Source of the DNA: Rhyzopertha dominica
Lineage: Eukaryota > Arthropoda > Insecta > Coleoptera > Bostrichidae
Assembly: GCA_025024175.1 (NCBI GenBank)
Contig: QCXZ01000086.1
Coordinates: 21,046,245-21,110,244, forward strand
Direction of reading: 5' to 3'
DNA length: 64,000 nucleotides
Of this stretch, positions 12,701-27,700 are shown one piece after another. The notes beneath the pieces are model-generated. The model ran no database searches, had not been told where the DNA came from, and saw only the letters and a program-made list of their open reading frames with translations. The first letter of the stretch is position 1. Each line of letters starts with the position of its first letter. The position numbers and the translations under genes were made by a program.

Positions 12701-15700
12701 ATGTTCTAATTATCCCTGCGCACTTACGCCGAGCAAAACGTAACAACAAAAAAAACAAAGGAACCGAACTCGCGCCCTTAGACCAAGTCTGCGTCCTAAT
12801 AAAAAAGGAAACAGAATACATAATAAACCAAATTTGTAACCCTACATCCTCGTGCCTCAAAGCATTTAGGATGCTTGATTTGTTGTTAGAAAAGCCCATG
12901 TGCCTGTCGCATTTATTACTACTCCTCTGCAATGCACCGAGAGCTTAAACAAGAATCTTACTACGCGTCTTACCCTTTACATTGCCTTAACTGCATCACG
13001 ACCATCACATAATGGTTTATGCAGCTATTTCTGCATATTTCGAGTGATTATCTTTCACTTTCGTGCTTTCAGCTACGGGGTGTTCTAGGTTACCGATCAC
13101 TTTGCATGCAACAAACTATTTTGGCGTGTGCATCGAGTGCTTCACTTGAGACCGACTTTGCGCCCTCTACTTTCCTGCGCATCGAGTGTTGACCCATTCT
13201 TTAAGTACTTTACAACCCTTGATCATAAATTTTGAGTTTACCTCTGGTTCATCCCGAACTTCGAGGAACTCCGCTTCGCATTTAAAAGCATGGAACTTCG
13301 AGTCGTCTACGGCTCCTGTAGAGCTTTGAGAAACTCTGATTCAGCACACACTTGAACTTTGAGTCGTCTCCGGCTCTTGTGGCTCCTGTAGAGCTTTAAG
13401 AAACTCTGGTTAACACACACTTGAACTTTGAGTCGTCTCCGGCCCCTGTAGAGCTTGGAGAAACTTCGGTTCAACAAACACTTGAATTTTGAGTCGTTTC
13501 CGACTCCTGTGGCTCCTGTAGAGCTTTCAGAAACTCTGGTTCAACACACACTTGAACTTTGAGTCGTTTCCGACTCCTGTGGCTCCTATAGAGCTTTGAG
13601 AAACTCCGGTTCAACACACACTTGAACTTTGAGTCGTCTCCGGCTCCTGTGGCTCCTGTAGAGCTTTAAGAAACTCTGGTTCAACACACACTTGAACTTT
13701 GAGTCATCTCCGGCCCCTGTAAAGCTTGGAGAAACTCCGGTTCAACAAACACTTGAACCTTGAGTCGTTTCCGGCCCCTGTAGTGCTTTTAACAACTCCC
13801 GTTCAACACACTTGAACTTTGAATCGTCTTCGGCTCCTGTGGCTCCTGTAGAGCTTTAAGAAACTCCGGTTCAACACACACTTTAACTTTGAGTCGTCTC
13901 CGGCTCCTATAGAGCTTTGAAAAACTTCGGTTCAACGCACACTTGAACTTTAAATCGTCTCCGGCTCCTGTAGAGCTTTGAGAAACTCNGNTTCAANACA
14001 CACTTGAACTTTGAGTCGTTTCCGGCCCCTGTAGTGCTTTGAGAAACTCCCGTTCAACACACTTGAACTTTGAGTCGTCTGCGGCTCCTGTGGCTCCTGT
14101 GGAGCTTTAAGAAACTCCGGTTCAACACACACTTGAACTTTGAGTCGTTTCCTGCTCCTGTAGAGCTTTCAGAAACTCCGGTTCAATACATACTTGAACT
14201 TTGAGCCATCTCCAGCTCCTGTAAAGCTTTGAGAAACTCTCGTTCAACACACCTGAACTTTGAGTCGTCTCCGGCTCATGTGGCTCCTGTAGACCTTTGA
14301 GAAACTCCGGTTCATCGTCTCCAGCTCGTGTAAAGCTTTGAGAAACTCCGGTTCAACACACACTTGAACTTTAAGTCGTCTGCGGCCCCTGTAGAGCTTT
14401 GAGAAACTCCTTACCCCCGACCAGGGTGGATTAACCAATAACCCATTTACACCGCAAACGATGTTGTAGAATACGCCTTTGACCCTACACGCTACCATAG
14501 TCTACCTATTTTGCGATGTTCAAAAGTTACTAATTTTGTTGACAAGTTTCCAAAAAAGTCAAACAAAATCTGCCGCCTATTTTTTTAATCACCCACCTAT
14601 TCATAACTGACCCTTGAACCCGCGCTATCGTGTATCTACGGTACAACTGAACCTAAAAATAACTGGGACCAACGCGCAGCGTTTCAATTATGGAGATGAT
14701 ATCGCATTTTGAACAGTAGAAATGAATTTATTCTACTATCGGGTCGCAAACAATCCACCTCTTAACGTGATAGACCAGAGCATTCAATGTGGATCATTTT
14801 ACGGTAAACGTCACACATAATGCATTCGTTTTTGCTTTCAAACTACAGACACCACACTTTGACATAAATTATTACTTTTCTCTACAAAATAACGACAATA
14901 AATACTTAAACTGTTAAAAAGACACGGAACATTACAGAAAACGTCTGCACGGCACGCTATCCCAATCATGTCACTGAAAGAAAATTGTCTCTGGATGCCT
15001 ATACTGAAATAATCTTATACTGAATGAAAATCTTGAGTTATTTTCAGGAGATGCGCTCTGTAGGCTGCTGTCTAATTTAGTTCGATTTATCTGGGGGCAA
15101 TAATGGAATCAGAAAGTATCGCAAATGCCTTATGGCGTAATGTGAGGAGCATGTCGAGACGCTTCCCTCACAGAGGTAACTACGGGGTCGGTAGCTTTCA
15201 TATGTAAAGAAGATTGCCGTTATTCACCTTCGACTTGGGTCGCATCGAATACGGTAAACACTTATTTCCAGAAGGGAAATGCGAGATACAAGTAAAAATA
15301 TGTGCATAACGCTCCGAATAACGACATCACGGTCGCTTTTAGGACGTTCTCGCGCTTGACGGTGGGGGATACGGGTTACAAGTTGCATGTTGTGTTTTAG
15401 TAAGGGATATGCAAAGTTTGTACGGAAGAGAAATTCAAAGGTTCCGGGGCAGCCGCGGGTGTCCCGTTTTCAGTGCACGCGGACCGTTGAATTTCTTTGT
15501 AGCATTGATACTGCACATTATGTAGTTGGATCGCACCCTCCATTCGTTCTGGCGTTACCTTAATCTGAAATATGTGGATAATTTAATTTCGAGCAAACCA
15601 TTTCGTATGTGCGGCGCCGTAATATATACACCTAGCGCACGGTAATGAAGCGAAGATGCATTTCAGCCTTATTCGCTCTTTGTTAAACGTCTCCAACGCT

Positions 15701-18700
15701 CTCGCGGAGTTCCGCAATTTAAATACTGGCTCTCCATCGCAGATTCCGTGCGTGGCTATTTGCTTTAATTTGCTCATATTGTCGCAGTTATTCCCACGCC
15801 GCGCGCGCTCCTGTCCATTACCCTTATTAGTTTTTTTTTGTTACTTCTTTCACTCATTGCCAAGATTACATCGCGGCTGGCCGGGGCCTTCCATACCTAT
15901 TAAGGTAACGCGGGATCGAGTGTTATCACTGCCCCTTAGAGTTAAGGACATGTAGCGTCATCATTAGCTTGCTTGTATCAGGTAGCGTGGATTAAGGCGG
16001 ACACCAAAGCCATCCTCGCCATTCACGAGCACGTTATAACTAACAACGCGAGGCTCTCCGTCACACACAACGACTTCAACACGTGGACCCTCAACATACG
16101 CAGTGTCAGGAGGGAGGACCGTGGACAGTACATGTGCCAGGTGAACACCGACCCCATGAAGATGCAGGTAAATCAAAACTGTAGATATACCTAAACATAT
16201 TAGTTGTTTTTCGTTGTAGCGGTTCATGTGACTACTGACGTCGCGGACATTTTATAAAGAGACATGACACCATTCCAAAGGCCACAGTGCATCTGTTTTT
16301 TTATTTATTTTGAAATTGATGAAAAATATATTTTATTTCAAATAAAAATGTTTTCCGTCAATCCGACCCTACTTTTAACTTAAAATTAAAAGTCTATCCA
16401 ACGTCTGTCTCACTGAATCACTTTACTGAAAATGAAATTTTAAATGAACTAAAGAACTCTAAAACTTCAATAACTGCTGATGTAGATGGAATACCTAGTT
16501 TTCTCTTAAAAGACCCTCAACCTTATACTTCAAACATCAAAACATCAACTTACGTATATCCCATATTAAAAAAGGTAACATCAATAACATTGAAAACTAT
16601 AGGCCAATCTCACTCATCTGTAACTTTGCCAAAGTATTTGAGTCTTTAGTGCATAAGAACATAACTTTATATCACCATTTCAGCATGGCTTTATGCCCAG
16701 GAAGTCCACTGTGACTAACTCGGCCTGCTTCAGCCATTTTATTTCTGAGGTACTTGACTCTCAAGGTCAAGTTGACCTTATATTTACTGATTTTCGAAAG
16801 ACGTTTGATATAATTGATCATTACATTCTCCTAGCCGAATTGGAAGGGTTTGGTTTCTCTCCCACACTTATTCAACTGTTAAAATCATATCTTACTGGGA
16901 GAGAAAATAGGGTTAACTTTGTCTCTAACCCATTTTGGCCAAACTCTGGCGTTCCTTAAGGATCCAATTTATGTCCCCTTTTATTTCTTCTATTTATTAA
17001 CGACCTACCAGACTCATTAAATTGTTATAAATTATTGTTGGCAGACGACCTTAAATTATTCACTAACATTTCTTCTTTTGACAACTGTTTGATCCTTCAA
17101 AACGACCTAATAGACAAAATATATTACTTTATCAATATCAAATCGATAGTGAAGTCGTAAATAGAATCAATAAGTTTAACAGGGGGTTTAGGGGTTGTTT
17201 TTGACCAAAAGTTTACGTTTAACGCAAATATCTTATATATAATTGCGAAATCATACAATTCTTATGGTTTCATTCCCTAATTTACGCACTTTACAATTAT
17301 TATATTGTTCGCTTATTCGTACTAAGCTAGAATACGCGGCGTTAATGTGGTTTCCTATTTATAAATGTTATGTAGATAAACTTAAATATGTAATTTGGAA
17401 CAACGAATTATTTTTTAACGAAAGAATGGGTAAAACCTTCTGAAATTGGCCGAAGACTTAAAGCACAATTTGAGGAAGAAACTACGAAGGCGTAGAAGGG
17501 CCACGAATATGAGATGTATTCCAGGCTGGTTTGCACACTGCTTGTTTGGTCTTGACGTTTCGACGCTCATGTCAGTGTCTTTCTCAGAAGTAGCTATGTA
17601 ACTGAAGTGTCCTAGTCTGCTCTGGTATTATACCCGTTGTTTCCAGGGCGCTAATAATCTCCTCCTTTGGGATATTGTTTGGGGATATTGCATTGTTGAA
17701 ACCCTTGACGAGTGCATCTGTGGTGATGTCATCCAAATGTGTCGATAGCAGGTTGACGACTTCTCTGCTTTTCTCTAAAACTCCATTCGGTGGATGTTGG
17801 ACCGCGTACATCGTCTCGAACTTCTTGGTCTGCGTCTTCCTGCGTTGGTAGTCTAATCCATAATTAGCCTATCCATGACGTACCAAAAGTCCTCGTCTAT
17901 TGTGTTGCTTAGCAATATGTGTACGTCGTACATGTTTTAGATATAGTTTAATTTAGTCCTGGTGTCGTGGATACTTTCCTTTAGTAGTGCTGAGCTGGCT
18001 CTTTTTAGAATACGCTGAGCTGGCTGGCATCTGATTTTATGATTTAACTTCAGAAACCCTGGAATGATGTTCTCCTCTCGGCAGCCACTCAGGAAAGTCA
18101 GTTGGCTCACGACTTCTCCAGTTTCCTCCTAGCTCGATGAGTTTTCTCCCCGTAGTAGTTCCGTTGTTTACCGTTTACATCGGCCAAACCGGAAGGCACA
18201 TCAACAGCAGAATCAAGGAGCACATGAGGGACACCCGAGACCGGCAAAGTGACAGGTCGACTACAGCAGAACATCGAATGGAGACTGGCCACATCATCAA
18301 ATTCGAGGAGGCACAAATGCTATCAAGTTAAACGAGATTCTGGCCTAAATTGTACAAGGAATCCATCGAAACCCAGAAGAATCCGCATAATTACAACCGG
18401 ACCGAGGCATCGAACTACCTCGAATCTTGAAATCGGCCATCGTTCACGCTTCAGCGAACCATCAAGTTCAAACAAGCAATGGGGAAACTAGCCCCGAAAA
18501 AAAAATGTCATCGACAACAATCACGGAAGTCTTCAAACCAAAATACGGACCACGATATTTTTATTTTTTGAGATTGAAGTCGGAATTAAAAGATAAAAAT
18601 ATACGCCGGCACTTCTACACCTTCGTAGGAAATATAATCTGAGGCAAGTGTTCATAAATGGAACAAATCTTTCAAATAAGAATGGGAACGTGTCGAAAAT

Positions 18701-21700
18701 AGACATCTTCGACATGGGACAACTGCGACGACCGAAGAAAATGCTAACCGAATTGATAAATTAGAAACAAGCTGATTGAACGCACGTGATTTGTCTCACT
18801 TGATTTATCAGATAACTCTGACGATCGTTTCGACCTAAAAAGATCATTGTCAAAGTGATAGCAGCATGACAATGACCATTTTAGGTCGAAACGATCATCA
18901 GAGTTATCTGATAAATCAAGTGAGACAAAACACATACGTTCAACCCGCAGGATTGTAAAGGTCTAAGAACAACAAGAAATTGCACTCGCAACCTTCAGTG
19001 AGCTTTTGATAACACCTTATTTGAGTCCATTAAGAGAACTGTATAAAGGCTAGTTGTCTGCAAAGAGGTGTCTTGTGGCCATTACTGTAGAGCCTTGATC
19101 TCCTAAAGGCAATCACCGCGGCCATGAACGTGTTGCTGGACCTGCCTCCGTTACACCACGTAACATCAGAGACATTGATGGCAGCATATAGTCTGAAAAT
19201 TGCGAGTCATGAAGATACCCTAAAGTATCTGGAAGGTTAAACGAAAGCATGCAGTTAGACAGAAGCAGCCTAATCTTTGTCTTCCAGAAACCCTCAGAGC
19301 ATTCAGCGTTGAAGAGATAGAACAGGTGACAGGGACATGCTGGTGAGATAAGGAGACATAAAGTACACTGATGGTTAAAAGACAAAGCATAGACCTAGAG
19401 CAAGAATGCGAAAATATATATAAATCTAGGCAATATTGCAACTGTTTTCACCGCACCGCACCATGTGTTAGGACCCCAAAAACCTTGCAAAGCACAAATA
19501 ATTATACTCCAAAGTGTCAAATGAATGCCTAGATATAATTCGTGTCTCAAGAGCTCACAACAGGTTAATTCTGAAGTGAGACACCGAAGGATCGAAGGCA
19601 CTAACTGCTCTCTCAAACTATCAAAAAGAGGACCTTAAGAATCCTTAGTAGGTTCAGAGCCTACCTGTACAGTAGCATATCAGTCTGCATGGTGGAAAGT
19701 CATGTTTATAAGAAGTTCGTCCCAAATAAAAGTTACAGTACAGTACTGTTAAAATTAAGCAGGCCTCATCTAATAATAGTAATTGAACTGCTTATCCACA
19801 ATTGGTATAGCAAATGATGCTACGTGTCGGAAATGCGTGGAGGAGGATGAAACTGCCTACCACATTCTAAATGAATGCTCAGTACTCATGAAGAGAAGAT
19901 GACGCTTCTTTGGGGTACCATTTGCCGGACTTGAGGAGATTACACCCATTGAGTGTATCCCAAAATTTAATGGAGCAACATACTTCTTAGGGGGTGCCAT
20001 TTGCATCATGGTATGGGAAGCTATATGTCGGAAGTAAGTCTTCCCTGGTGTTCATCAGGAATAGTTTAGCAGCCCGAGGCTTGAGAATTACAAATAAATG
20101 TTCAACAGGCTTGGGGCTGCTTACCACAAGAAGACATCGACCACCTGATTCGATTTATGTGCCTCGCCGACTTTTGGGCTCCAGTATATCTACCTGTATT
20201 TTTCACTAACACTAACACTAAATTCGCTAAATTGATGTCTAAATTTAGTATTTAACAGACTGAACTTTCATGTGTATGTCGTTAAGATTCCTGTAGTATC
20301 AGCTAACTGCTGTTCCGCTATGTATCCATAGAAGAGATACTTATGAATTATTAACCAGCATTTGCTACTCGGTTCTCATCCACGGATATATGAAAAGCTC
20401 TCGTTGCTTACCTACAATTATCTCATACATAAATGAGCACTATTTCCTGCAGCGGTTTAAATTCATTTGTATGCAGTAGTTTAATAGCCATAACTTGCAC
20501 CAGCTAATATAATATAATTGTGCATTTCAAGTGAATTAAGAGCCGTTTCTTGATAAAGTAGGCAGAGCTAATTCAGGTAATGGAGGCCGTTATTCAATTT
20601 TCTGGTTTTCGAGATAAACACGTATCCGTGCTTCGCAGGTTTGTGTTTACTGTACAAGTATTCATTCCATGTTCGACCTTTGATTTCTGATTGATTTGAT
20701 TACATTGCAGGAAACTCAAACTAGACTAGAACATTTCGCTGGATCTTTATGCACAAATAACACAAAATTTATTATATTAGCAAACAAATACATACGTTAC
20801 AAGCCGTTTTAAAAGAAATATTTCGTGATTATTTATTTTAAGCATAGTTTTCCGCAGAAACGAGTGGATGATGTATTGCCACTAGATGCCATAGTGTCAT
20901 CTACACTGTAATTCTCGCATTATTTATTTTGTTTCTAATTAAAAGAAATTGCTATGTAAATGTCGCAATGAAAAGGAAGGTTACACAAAGATACTTTTGC
21001 AAAGAACATTTTACTGCATAAATACTGTCAGTTTTAAACTGAATTACGAAAACATTAATATCAACATTATTTTCTACGAAGGACTATGAGTTGCCAGAGC
21101 TGATTTATATGTATACAAAATAATGGCGGCCAATTTGAACTGAATTGATGAAGTTGTGTTACCGAATGTTTAGTGTAAATGGCTTTTATTTTGTGTTTAC
21201 TCCGTTACACATTTTATAGTTTTAACTAATAAATTGCAACTGTTACGTACCTTATTACACTTATAATAACATTAAGTTCCAATAAATTTATTAGAAGCAA
21301 ATAGTATAGTTATTATTAAAAGCAAATAGAATAGTTTTTCATGTAGGTAAATAAATTTTTTTTAACCTTTGGTATATGTGAACGCCAAATGTAAATAAGG
21401 TGTCACCACTTTAACCTTCATTCAATTTTTGTTTTAATCATGTTAGAAGTCTCATCATTTTATTTAAAAAATTTTGAAGAATTTCAATAATTAGATAGAA
21501 CATTCAGAGAAAGTCCAATATTTTACGATTAATAACAAAAAAATATGCATAGTTAACTTTAATTTCTAGCAATTTTATTCTATTCAACGTTTCATATTTT
21601 TTAACACCAAAACATATCAAAATGCGGATTGCACCAATTTAATCTGCATTTATTTTTCAGCTTAATTACGCAATAAGTCATTGTATTTAAAATTTCTGAA

Positions 21701-24700
21701 AAAAATCGGTATTTAGGTAAAACATTCAGAAAGCGCCCCCTTGCCTTCAGTGCACAAACTATTTGCTAGCATCTAAAACTGCATTCTTGGAAATGATATC
21801 TAGCACACTAAAGACTCCTCAGTTTGTTAAATTTTATGATGCACGTGGAGGTTCCCCTGACATTATAACCCGCAATGCAGTGTTCCTAGCTCACGACCAG
21901 TACTACCTAAGAGAAAATGTGACATTTGTAATAAGTTGTCATACTAATCATTTGATGACACCATCGGTCAAGCATATTTATTAGACTTGCAGCTCCTTTG
22001 TTCTGCCATTATTTAGAAAAAAAAACAAATAAGAAAAACTGATTCACTTTCTTTAACTGTATTTGAAAAGAATCAAGTGAGGTTTTACTCAGGGCAAATT
22101 TCTATACTTGTTTCTGTTCACTAGTAAAAAATGTAGAAATATTACCCTTTTTTGAAAAGTTTACAAAGCTGTATTTTTGTTATATTTAAAAATAAAGAAA
22201 AACTGCACAAGGAAAATTCAATTTCGGTCTTTCTTATTGTGATTGCGTTTAAGAATCTAATGTAGTAACACTGTATCGCAGGTTATGGTGGTAGAGAGAA
22301 ACCTCTACATGCGTCATAAAATTTAACTTATTGAGGACTCTTAAATTGGTTAAGCCAAATCAGACATATTAGCTATTTCCTATTTCAAAAATCATTCACC
22401 TGTAAATATAAAAAAGGTTTCATACATATTTTTATTGCAGTAGCAATGACACAAATATGATTTTGTATACTGCAGCGCCCTATGCGGTTATTTTGCAAAA
22501 ATATAATTTCCCGTAATTTCACTTCGCCACTTAGTTGACTATTTTTTGCCTCAAGACTCTAGGACTGCTGCTGCTTACTCTGTACAAATGACTTACGTAC
22601 TGTCACACAGAACGAGAATGGACCAATACTGCAGAGCATTGGGTGTACTGTAGTTATATAGAAAGTCTATTGGAAAGTAAATCCAGTGAATTTATTTCAA
22701 AATATTGTATGAAATCTATAGTTTGCCTTCAACTAATCCTGAACAGAAATTACCCTCATTTACAAATCACACCGTTTCCATTTTCAGACCNNCTTTCTCG
22801 AAGTGGTCATTNCACCTGACATCGTCTACGAAGAAACATCTGGTGACATGATGGTGCCGGAAGGCGGTTCGGCAAAGCTGGTTTGTAAGGCAAGGGGATA
22901 CCCGGAGCCCCGGATCATTTGGCGTCGTGAAGATGGCGCCACCATCGTTCACAGAGGAGGACCATCTGGACGTGTAGAGCGTCTTGTATCGGTCGAAGGA
23001 GAGGTGCTATCCTTGACCAAAGTCACGCGCTCGGAAATGGGAGCGTACCTCTGTATAGCAGCGAATGGGGTACCGCCCTCTGTTAGTAAAAGGATGATGC
23101 TACATATACATTGTAAGTTATTTCATTGTTATAGATGTTAAAAAAGAGACTGCTTAGCTATGACATGTTGTTTTCCGGGTTGTTTCCCACGTTGGTTATT
23201 TGACCTTGACGTTTCGACACTCATGTCGGTGTCTTCCTCAGAAGTAGCTCTAAAACAGCCCGGAAAACAACATGTCATCGACAACAACCACGGAAGGTTT
23301 CAAACCAAAAGACTGCTTAGCTAGTTACAACAATATATTAAGGGTGTGGATAAAACCTGTCAAAAACTCTACCGCACGTGGGCGCTCGGTTAAGGGGGCG
23401 GCAAATGTACACCATTAACAAAATTTCTACTTGTCACGTCAGTCTTTCACTTTCAGGCTTTGCTTGAAATGAGCTTTATACGGATGGAAATGAAAAAAAA
23501 CGATTATTGGGAATGAGTGCATTTATTTTAATACACTGTCACTGGAGGTATCGAGTATCGATACCACCTTGTCGTGGTATTCAAGTATCGAAAGTATTTA
23601 AAAGCATGAAAAAACTCAAAAATAGCGAAAGTGCTCAAGAGTATCGAAGTATCGAACGCATTCAGAAGTATCTGAAGTTCAAAGCCTCAAATGTATTGAT
23701 TATATCGAAGTATGAGAAGCATCATACTTATTGCAGCATCCAAAGTATCGGCGGTGTTAAGAGTAATGAAAATATTAAAAATTGAAATAATAAAAAAGTT
23801 TGAAAAGTACGTATCAAAAAATAGTAACATCCAAAATATTGGCAGCATCAAGGGTATTGAACGTATGGAAACATATGAATAATTCGAAGCATAAGAAGAA
23901 TCGAAATTACTGCAGTATTCAATAATTTAACCATTGATTTATAGTACACATAAGTGAAGCACCTTCGATACCTGTGATACATCGATATTTCCAATACTTT
24001 GATTCTTTTGAGACTTGGAAACTTCAGGTACTTTGGATACTCTGATACTTTTTATACTTTGGATATTTTTGAGTAGTATCGATATTGCATCCGTATCGAA
24101 TATCGATAGCTGTCTAATGGTATATTTTGTCACTGTTGTTCAAGGTACATGTATTCGACACAAGAATACATATATCGAATACTTATTAAGAGTGTCAAAA
24201 TCCCTGTTATTTTGTCATCGAGTATCAATACCACCTTGTCGTGGTGTTCAAATATTGAAAGTACCGAAAATATTCAAAAGTATCGAAAGTACTCAAATGT
24301 ATCGCAGTATCAAAACCATTCAAAAGCATCGAGAGTATTTAAAAAATTCGAAAGTATTCAAAGGTATATAAAGCATAGAAAATATTAAATGTTTTGAAAA
24401 TATCAAAGTATTGAAATAATTTGAAATGTGAGAAGCATAATAGGTACTGCGGCATCCACAGTATTGAAATTGAAACAATACAAAGTTGGAAAAGTACATA
24501 TCAAAAAATAACAGCGTCCAGATTATTGGCAGCATCAAAGGTGTTGAATAAGGCATCGAAATATATGAATAATTCAAAATATAAAAAGAATTTAAGTTAT
24601 TGTAGTATTCAATAATTTAACCATTCATTTATAAAATATATAGAGATGCAACTTTGATACTTTTTATACTTTCGATACTTTAATACTTTGATATTTTCGA

Positions 24701-27700
24701 TATTTTTGATACTTGCGATACTTCGCTACTTTTGATACTTCGAAACCGATATCATCCAGAAGAATATGGGACGGATGGTAAATAAAGATTAATAATTGAA
24801 AACTTGCATAAGTTTGAATTCAAAATGCAAATTACTGAATAGTTTGTGGTTAAAAAATCCTTCATTAAAATTTGAAAAAAAATAACGTAACTTAACATTA
24901 TCTATATTGGTAGCCAAACTAAAAATTTCTTTGAGAATTTACTTGCCATTATATATTTATATCTGCAGCCATGTTACCTTTACTCATTACAGTATAGAAC
25001 TCTTGTCCAGAAGTTTGATTTAAGTCAGCAGTACAATAAGTTTCAACAACCATGAAGCAGAAGTTTACGGGCTAACACTTTAATTATTCTTCCTTTTCTG
25101 AAGTTCTGTCAGGCACTTTTAGAACTTTATATGTTTTCAATTTATCATTACCATTAACTCTATGAATTGTATACTTTATGGTACCTGACTTATCGGCTTC
25201 AACTTATTCAGATAAGTTGGGGTTGTATTTGTAAGCAGATTTTATCCTTATTGCTAGCTTTTTTATCTTGAAAACTTTTTTTGTCCAGAATTTTATATTC
25301 TCATACATTTAAATATTTTGCTAGTTTAATTTGACTCCAGTACGAATTTTGAAAGTATATAATAACACCTTTTGCTACCATTACGCTTTTTACTGAGTAT
25401 TTTTAGTAAAAATTGCACCGTTTTCTCAGAGAAATATTATTTGACAGTTGTCAAAGAGAAAGCAATTGATACGGCGATTCCGAGTTAGTTGGCCAGGGTT
25501 TTCGCGATTTCTTCTTTCCTGGCGTTTAACCCGTTGCTGTGGTAAGCATCTGCAGAACTGAGTTCATCGTTGATACACAAACAGTTTGTGTTCGCTCGGA
25601 GACAACTACGTCTACGATAAACTCCGAACCCACGGCCACGGCCAGCTAACCCGTGACACCTAGCACTAGAGATATCAATTATTTTTCAATAATATATATT
25701 TCATTACTACTACTTTATTTCTGAACAAGATTTTATATTACATTTCATATCGCGCTAAAAATTTAACGTTAATTAAAAAAACATGTGTTAAAAAGTTTGT
25801 CAGTGATGTCGGTAACAGCATTCTCAGTGGAATGAAGCTTCTGAAAGCTAGAAGAAATTAAAGACTATTTAATATCCAATGTGGGATAATTTTGATATAG
25901 AAAAGAAATGTAATATATATCAGTCATGAGATTATGATATGTTTTATTACCATAAAGACTGTCTTAATGAAACAAAATAGGTTACAAAAAGGTGTATGTT
26001 TTTTATACTTCATTTGAGTAAAATGTATGGATGTGCTATTAAATATCTAAATTCACGACGACTTTAAATCCATTACTGAAACCTCCTATCATAGATTGGC
26101 AAGAACGCAGGACCGTTAAAATCATTTTCGTATAGTTTCGCTACACCTTTTAAATTGCAGCTATTCAGTTGGGATTCCTGAATAATATAATATAACAAGT
26201 ACTCGCAAAAGATAAAGCTATAAAATTTGCAAGTTAGCTTAAAATTTAAATTGATTAACACTACATGCACATGTCACCAAAATACGGGAAACAATACTTT
26301 GTTGCACAAATCTTTGATAACTAATTACGTATGCATATAAAAACATGCCATTAGCAACAATGATTATAATACAGGTTTTAAGTTTAGTTAGTTGTGGTAT
26401 ACACTTTTCACACAATTACCAGGAAAAATGCGAAAAAGTACTGACTGAAAAGTTTATATTACAAAATTATAAAACCATATCACGGTGTGCTTTCAGCCGT
26501 CGCTCGTAATTGACAGCTGGTAGAGAAGGATTTGCATTAAACATAATTAAATAGAGACAAAAAATGGTGAAGCTCATAGACAGATAATTTCCTTTAATTT
26601 ACCAGCGTTTCCAAAAATATTTATTTACTATTTATTCTGTGAACAATATTTTTCAACAAGTCATGAAAAATATCGAGAAATTGTTTTAGTATTTCAAGAA
26701 TATGATTTGTCTTTAACAGTAAAATAACAAGAAACTTTGAATTAAGTATTTAAAAATTGATGTCAAGTTACGCATCGGAAATGTATATATAATAATAATA
26801 ATAGTTAACCACAATGGTATGTTGTTATTTGCCAATTTTTTGTAAGGACTAAGTATCACTTTCTATAGATTAAGATTCGTTAGACATATTCTTATAGCAA
26901 GAATTTAATTTAATTAGAGGAACTTGATCATCACAAACATCAAAGTACTAAATGAAATAATTTTTATAAAATATGACAGATTAATATCAAATTCATTTAC
27001 TTCAGTAATCGGTAATATAAGTGATTCGAATTACGTTTTCGTATTGTACGCAATGTTGTTTGTCGGATACTAAACTTAAATTTAAATTCGTCCTGTCCTG
27101 TCCTGAATATGAAGCACTGAATTCTTCATATCCCAGCAAAAAGACATATTACATATGCCGGATTAACAACCTACTTAATTATGCATTTCAATTAAACATA
27201 TCAACACAATGCGGTTTCGTGCCACTTAGTTCGTATATGTATTTTGTGTTCCAGATACTGTATTATTAGCCTGGAACCTTTAAGCTATATTTGGACTAAC
27301 TATAAACGGACTTACACAGCATAAACGGGACCTATTTTTGACCCGAAGTTCAAATATTTATGGCTGTAAACAAAAAATACCCTGACAAAACTGAATTATC
27401 TCGCGTAATAGTGTACATAAAGGTGTTTGTGGAATGCCAAGCTCAAATAGCCAGGGAGTTGTAGTACATAACTTTGAAGATTTGCCGGGGATTTATGAGG
27501 ATTTTCCAAGATTTGTAAGGATATACAGACAATTTCTCGGGCATGTCAGGGGATTTAGGCTAAACGCTGGAGACTGGAATGCTGTTTGGAAAAAAAGTAA
27601 CGCAAATAGGTGGTAATCGATTAAACATTCAAGAAAATTCTGAAAAATTTGCCCTCACTACAGTTAGCTGTTTCTTTCTTATAGCTGCCATAGAGATAAC

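Noticed and set aside
13950..14498. Minus-strand open frames with EPEFLKALQEP repeats
   Set aside because: They arise from the minisatellite. Unit lengths of 59, 61 and 70 shift the reading frame, so no repeat protein is encoded.
15964..16227. Minus-strand 87-codon ORF
   Set aside because: It is the antisense shadow of the Ig1 exon at 15982-16167.
23540..24615. CRISPR-like or coding interpretation of the regular repeats
   Set aside because: The words are irregularly spaced and self-complementary, there are no unique spacers, and the DNA is eukaryotic.
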